Positions 60,407 through 64,000 of a stretch of DNA of 64,000 nucleotides are shown here, in pieces. The stretch is from Pseudomonas sp. Irchel 3E20. Lineage in GTDB: Bacteria; Pseudomonadota; Gammaproteobacteria; Pseudomonadales; Pseudomonadaceae. Below the pieces are notes generated by a model. That model did no database searches. It worked only from the letters and a program-made list of their open reading frames with translations, and was not told the origin of the DNA. Position 1 is the first letter of the stretch, and each line of letters opens with the position of its first letter. Location of the stretch: NCBI RefSeq assembly GCF_900187645.1, contig NZ_FYEE01000015.1, forward strand, positions 1-64,000, in the 5' to 3' direction. The translations under genes and the position numbers were made by a program.

Positions 60407-60886
60407 ATGACCATCGAAATCCGCCCGGCGTTGCCCAGTGACGCCCAGCAAATCCTTTCCTTTATCACTGAGCTTGCGGATTACGAGAAGGCCCGCCACG
60501 AAGTCATTGCCAGCGTCGCCGACATCCAGCGCAGCCTGTTCGGCGAAGGCGCCACGGCCCATGGCCTGATTTGCCTGCGCGACGGTTTGCCGATCGGCTT
60601 CGCGGTGTTCTTTTTCAGCTACTCGACCTGGCTGGGCAGCAATTGCCTGTACCTCGAAGACCTGTACATCAACCCGGAGCAGCGTGGCGGCGGCGCGGGC
60701 AAGAAACTGCTGCGCCACCTGGCGCGCATTGCCTGCGACAACGGTTGCGGGCGTTTCGAGTGGAGCGTGCTGGACTGGAACGAGCCGGCGATCAAATTCT
60801 ATGAATCCATCGGCGCCAAGCCCCAGGAAGAATGGGTGCGCTATCGCATGGAGGGGGATTCTCTGCGCGAGTTTGCCCAGGGCTGA
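60407..60886 (+). CDS. GNAT acetyltransferase, spermidine/thialysine acetyltransferase-like
   Basis: This is a 159-residue acetyltransferase. The SSAT-like start is IEIRPALPSDAQQILSFITELADYEK. The acetyl-CoA loop is PEQRGGGAGKKLLRHLARI. LEDLYINPEQRG and the ending FEWSVLDWNEPAIKFYESIG are typical of the diamine/thialysine N-acetyltransferase subfamily. CCAGGA lies upstream of the ATG at 60407. In Pseudomonas the substrate is usually unproven. A REP element follows the stop. Confidence 0.87.
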   Translation: MTIEIRPALPSDAQQILSFITELADYEKARHEVIASVADIQRSLFGEGATAHGLICLRDGLPIGFAVFFFSYSTWLGSNCLYLEDLYINPEQRGGGAGKKLLRHLARIACDNGCGRFEWSVLDWNEPAIKFYESIGAKPQEEWVRYRMEGDSLREFAQG

Positions 60887-60912
60887 CACCGCGTCTGTGT
60901 TGGCAGGGCCAC

Positions 60913-60962
60913 GGCCATCGCGAGCAAGCCGCCCGGGTTGGGAGCGAGCCTGCCCGCGATGA
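60913..60962. repeat. REP doublet (REPIN-like)
   Basis: CCATCGCGAGCAAGCCGCCC (60914-60933) and GGGAGCGAGCCTGCCCGCGA (60940-60959) are inverted copies of the Pseudomonas REP element with a very short spacer. It lies between convergent genes and could act as a transcription terminator or mRNA stabiliser. A second REPIN is at 44902-44982; the two cores agree at most positions. Confidence 0.78.
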
Positions 60963-60996
60963 GGTCAGAACAAACGCAGCTTTTCTATCGGCCGGT

Positions 60997-62049
60997 TCAG
61001 CCCTTGAGCGTGGCCATGTCGATCACGAAGCGGTACTTCACATCGCCGGCGATCATGCGGGTGTAGGCCTCGTTGATCTGGCGGATGTCGAGCATTTCGA
61101 TGTCGCAGGTGATGTTGTGCTCGGCGCAGAAATCCAGCACTTCCTGGGTTTCGGCCATGCCGCCGATCAATGAGCCTGCCAGTACGCGGCGCTGGGTCAC
61201 CAGGTGTGCGGCGTGGATCGGCGGGTTCACCGGTTCGATCAGCCCGACCAGGATATGCACACCGTCAAAGCGCAGGGTTTGCAGGTAGGGGTTGAGGTCG
61301 TGCTGCACCGGGATGGTGTCGAGCAGGAAGTCGAACTGCCCTGCGGCGGCAGCCATCTGCGCGGCGTCGGTGGATACGATCACATGGTCCGCACCCTGGC
61401 GCCGCGCTTCTTCAGCCTTGCTGGCGGAACGGGTGAACAGGGTCACTTCTGCGCCCATGGCTTTGGCGAACTTGATGCCCATATGGCCCAGGCCACCCAT
61501 ACCGAGGATGCCAACCTTGTCACCGGGCTCGACACCGTAGTGCTTGAGGGGCGAGTAGGTGGTGATGCCGGCGCAAAGGATCGGCGCGGCGCTGGCCAGG
61601 TCCAGCTTGGCCGGGATGCGCACCACAAAGCGCTCGCTGACCACGATGCTGTCGGAGTAACCGCCCATGGTGTTGCTGCCATCGACCCGGTCCGGGGTGG
61701 CGTAGGTCATGGTCGGGCCTTCGAGGCAGTACTGCTCCAGGTCGGCGTGGCAGGCGTCGCAGTGGCGGCAGGAATCGACCATGCAACCCACGCCCACCAG
61801 GTCGCCGACCTTGTGGGCTGTGACCTGGGCGCCGATGGCGGTGACCTTGCCGACGATTTCATGGCCCGGCATCAGCGGGTATACGGCGATGCCCCACTCG
61901 TTGCGCGCCTGATGGATGTCGGAGTGGCACACGCCGCAGTAGAGGATTTCGATGGCCACGTCGTCGGGGCGCGGGCTGCGGCGTTGGAAGGTCATGGGGG
62001 CGAGGGGAGTGGTCGCGGACTGGGCGGCGTAACCGATGGCTGTGTACAT
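60997..62049 (-). CDS. NAD(P)-dependent zinc alcohol dehydrogenase (YahK/CAD type)
   Basis: This is a 350-residue medium-chain dehydrogenase. The catalytic zinc ligands lie in YCGVCHSDIHQARNEWG and PGHEIVGKVTAIG. The structural zinc site is in CRHCDACHADLEQYC. The cofactor site is GILGMGGLGHMGIKFAKAMGAEV, and the total length fits the cinnamyl-alcohol/YahK-like aldehyde reductases. It diverges from an AraC-family gene at 62230, which probably controls it. The ending overlaps no terminator that I can see; the REP pair lies 35 bp away. Confidence 0.92.
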   Translation of the reverse strand: MYTAIGYAAQSATTPLAPMTFQRRSPRPDDVAIEILYCGVCHSDIHQARNEWGIAVYPLMPGHEIVGKVTAIGAQVTAHKVGDLVGVGCMVDSCRHCDACHADLEQYCLEGPTMTYATPDRVDGSNTMGGYSDSIVVSERFVVRIPAKLDLASAAPILCAGITTYSPLKHYGVEPGDKVGILGMGGLGHMGIKFAKAMGAEVTLFTRSASKAEEARRQGADHVIVSTDAAQMAAAAGQFDFLLDTIPVQHDLNPYLQTLRFDGVHILVGLIEPVNPPIHAAHLVTQRRVLAGSLIGGMAETQEVLDFCAEHNITCDIEMLDIRQINEAYTRMIAGDVKYRFVIDMATLKG

Positions 62050-62229
62050 GAAGAACCTCGCAGATGCGTTGACTGTTGAGGCGGGTTATTTTGCGCGCCG
62101 GTGGCCCGGCTCGACAGGGCGAATACTCCGGCTCTCTTGCCTATTCCTCCGGATTCGCCCCGTGGCGCGCGGCAACGGCCAGCAGACCTGCGATGATGGG
62201 CGCCTCATTTTTTGCCTGAAGCCTGTGCC

Positions 62230-63123
62230 ATGTTGTTGACCCGTCATTTGGACGCCAATGCCACGTTGGTTGCCTTGCTCGCGCCGCTTGCTACCCGCGA
62301 TGGCTTCATTCCCACCGCCGTGCCGGGCGTGCAATTGCTGCGCGCCAGCCGGGATGTGGCGCGCGGGCCACAGATCTACGAGCCGAGCCTGATGGTTATC
62401 GTGCAGGGCAGCAAACTGGCGTATCTGGGCCCGCGCACCCTGGAATACGGCGCTGGCCATTACCTGATCCAGGCGTTGCCGGTGCCGTTCGAGTGCGAAA
62501 CCTTCGCCTCGGCGGATGCGCCTTTATTGGGCTTGGCGATCGGCATCGACCGCGCCGTGCTCGGCGAGTTGGTGTTGGCGATGGGCCGCGACGAGGGAGG
62601 CCCCGTGGCGGCGCAAACCCTGGAGTCCATGAGCTCGGCGGTGCTCGATGACAGCATGCGCGGTTGCGTCGAGCGGCTGTTGCGCTGCCTGCACGATCCG
62701 CTGGAATGCCAGGTGATGGGCAGCGCCCGTTTGCGCGAGCTGTTGTTCGTCGCGCTGCGCGGGCCCCAGGCCGATGTGCTGCGGGCGCTGGTGGAACAGC
62801 AGGGGCAATTTGCCCGGGTCGCCGCGTCCCTCAGCCATTTGCACGAGCACTATGCCGAGCCGCTGAATGTGGAAACCCTGGCGCGCTACGCGAACATGAG
62901 CGCATCGACCTTCCACGAGCATTTCAAGCGCAGCACCCTGTTGTCGCCGGTGCAGTACCTCAAACGCCTGCGTTTGCTCAAGGCCCAGCAATTGCTGGTG
63001 GCCGAAGGCATGGGCGTGGCTCAGGCGGCCCACCGCGTGGGGTATCAGAGCACCTCGCAGTTCAGCCGTGAGTACAAGCGCTATTTCGAGCGTAACCCGG
63101 GGGCGGAGCGGGTGGCGTCGTAG
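62230..63123 (+). CDS. AraC family transcriptional regulator (AraC_N type)
   Basis: This is a 297-residue regulator. The N-terminal AraC_N sensor domain (about residues 20-170; PQIYEPSLMVIVQGSKLAYLG, HYLIQALPVPFECET) is typical of YqhC-like regulators. The C-terminal HTH pair is in LARYANMSASTFHEHFKR and AAHRVGYQSTSQFSREYKR. YqhC in E. coli activates an adjacent aldehyde reductase gene; here the divergent alcohol dehydrogenase fits the same logic. The start is the ATG at 62230. Confidence 0.88.
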   Translation: MLLTRHLDANATLVALLAPLATRDGFIPTAVPGVQLLRASRDVARGPQIYEPSLMVIVQGSKLAYLGPRTLEYGAGHYLIQALPVPFECETFASADAPLLGLAIGIDRAVLGELVLAMGRDEGGPVAAQTLESMSSAVLDDSMRGCVERLLRCLHDPLECQVMGSARLRELLFVALRGPQADVLRALVEQQGQFARVAASLSHLHEHYAEPLNVETLARYANMSASTFHEHFKRSTLLSPVQYLKRLRLLKAQQLLVAEGMGVAQAAHRVGYQSTSQFSREYKRYFERNPGAERVAS

Positions 63124-63148
63124 GCGGGCGCTAAAGCGGCGGGCAACA

Positions 63149-63175
63149 AAAAGGCCCCCATGCGGGAGCCTCGAT
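63149..63175 (-). terminator. Rho-independent terminator of the ETF-ubiquinone oxidoreductase gene
   Basis: On the minus strand AGGCTCCC pairs with GGGGGCCT, allowing one mismatch, followed by TTTTTG. It starts about 15 bp beyond the stop. Confidence 0.75.
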
Positions 63176-63190
63176 GTTCAAGCGTGCGGC

Positions 63191-64000
63191 TTACATGTTC
63201 GGGTAAGTCGGGCCGCCAGCGCCTTCGGGCGTGACCCAGGTGATGTTCTGCGCAGGGTCCTTGATGTCACAGGTCTTGCAGTGTACGCAGTTCTGGGCGT
63301 TGATCTGGAAGCGCTTTTCGCCGTCTTCTTTGGTGATGACTTCGTATACGCCGGCCGGGCAGTAGCGCTGCGCCGGTTCGTCGTACAACGGCAGGTTCTG
63401 GTTGATCGGGATGCTCGGGTCGGCCAGTTTCAAGTGGCACGGCTGCTCTTCTTCATGGTTGGTGCTGGAGAGGAATACCGAGCTGAGTTTGTCGAAACTC
63501 AGTTTGCCGTCGGGCTTGGGGTAGTCGATCTGCTTGCTGTCCTTGGCCAGCTTTAGGCAGGCGTAGTCCGGCTTGGTGTCGTGCAGGGTGAACGGGATCT
63601 TGCTGCCCAGGATGTTCTGGTCGAACCAGTTGAACCCGGCGCCCAGGATCGGGCCGAACTTGTGCATCGCCGGGCCGAAGTTGCGGGTGGCGAAGAGTTC
63701 CTCGTAGAGCCAGCTGGCCTTGAACGCATCGACGTAGCTGGTCAGCTCGTCAGCGCCTTCGCCGCCGGCCAGCAGCGCATCGGCCACGGCGTCGGCGGCG
63801 AGCATGCCGGACTTCATGGCCGTGTGGCTGCCCTTGATCTTGGCGACGTTCATGGTGCCCAGGTCGCAACCGATCAGCGCGCCACCCTTGAAGACCATTT
63901 TCGGCAGCGAATTCAGGCCGCCCTTACTCAGTGCGCGGGCGCCGTAGCTGATGCGCTTGCCGCCTTCGAGGTACTGCTTGAGCACGGGGTGATGCTTGAG
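63191..64000 (-). CDS. Electron-transfer flavoprotein-ubiquinone oxidoreductase, C-terminal part
   Basis: The last 269 residues of ETF-QO are present; the gene continues past the right edge. The protein passes electrons from ETF to ubiquinone in the inner membrane. The visible part includes the quinone-binding region (GGALIGCDLGTMNVAKIKG, SHTAMKSGMLAADAVADAL). The [4Fe-4S] site is in RYCPAGVYEV and INAQNCVHCKTCDIKDP, with the family ending TWVTPEGAGGPTYPNM. The gene lies next to etf genes in P. aeruginosa. It works with acyl-CoA dehydrogenases such as the one at 20365-22812. Confidence 0.95.
   Translation of the reverse strand, partial: LKHHPVLKQYLEGGKRISYGARALSKGGLNSLPKMVFKGGALIGCDLGTMNVAKIKGSHTAMKSGMLAADAVADALLAGGEGADELTSYVDAFKASWLYEELFATRNFGPAMHKFGPILGAGFNWFDQNILGSKIPFTLHDTKPDYACLKLAKDSKQIDYPKPDGKLSFDKLSSVFLSSTNHEEEQPCHLKLADPSIPINQNLPLYDEPAQRYCPAGVYEVITKEDGEKRFQINAQNCVHCKTCDIKDPAQNITWVTPEGAGGPTYPNM

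Overview
The window is a chromosomal segment of a Pseudomonas, most likely of the P. fluorescens group. The base composition is GC-rich. The window carries oprI, a 1054-residue RNase E with an arginine/proline-rich tail, REP-type palindromes and an rgsA-like small RNA. From memory, three blocks keep the gene order of P. aeruginosa PAO1: tesA to oprI (about 3984-9570), the lysE-side acyl-CoA dehydrogenase to ABC exporter block (19873-26219), and the comEC to ETF-QO block (26271-64000). I saw no insertion sequence, prophage, CRISPR array or plasmid function. Most of the window is housekeeping.

Layout. 1-1130 holds two decayed gene ends (a HAD phosphatase start and a TonB-receptor end) flanking an intact GFA-type gene. 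1134-2904 is a divergent isonitrile hydratase/GlxA-type regulator pair sharing a long inverted repeat. 2947-3443 is a strong promoter, a structured leader and a small methyltransferase-like gene. 3446-7171 is a leftward ABC exporter-greB unit, divergent from tesA, followed by an L,D-transpeptidase and oprI. 10181-15084 has a GNAT enzyme, a MocR-type regulator, an HBM-type chemoreceptor and an anchored protein of unknown function. 15353-15895 is a tRNA cluster, Glu-Gly duplicated in tandem. 16044-19833 has a Fur-box TonB receptor, a LysE exporter and a LysR regulator.

19873-26219 has a FadE-type acyl-CoA dehydrogenase, a transglutaminase-like protein, a GST and an ABC-2 exporter. 26922-33766 is an envelope run: comEC, exbB/exbD-like genes, lpxK, a Trm112-like gene, kdsB, a low-molecular-weight phosphatase and murB, mostly with overlapping stops and starts. 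A four-gene molybdenum hydroxylase operon (34004-38341) sits between murB and rne, which I recall as neighbours in PAO1.

rne and rluC diverge from a 702-bp gap. rluC, a HAD phosphatase and sppA follow; maf and yceD then diverge. yceD-rpmF-plsX-fabD-fabG-acpP-fabF-pabC-mltG-tmk-holB-tatD is the fatty-acid and envelope supercluster. It lacks pilZ, which I recall between holB and tatD in PAO1. Next come an rgsA-like small RNA, a class V aminotransferase, a TetR regulator, a MoaA-type radical SAM enzyme, small envelope or unknown proteins, an alcohol dehydrogenase with an AraC regulator, and the end of ETF-ubiquinone oxidoreductase, cut by the window edge.

I found no convincing wholly new multi-gene system. 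The items most worth checking are the leader at 2977-3134 and its small gene, the 33-codon frame antisense to the rne leader, the near-leaderless yceD promoter, the missing pilZ, and the two gene relics at the left edge.
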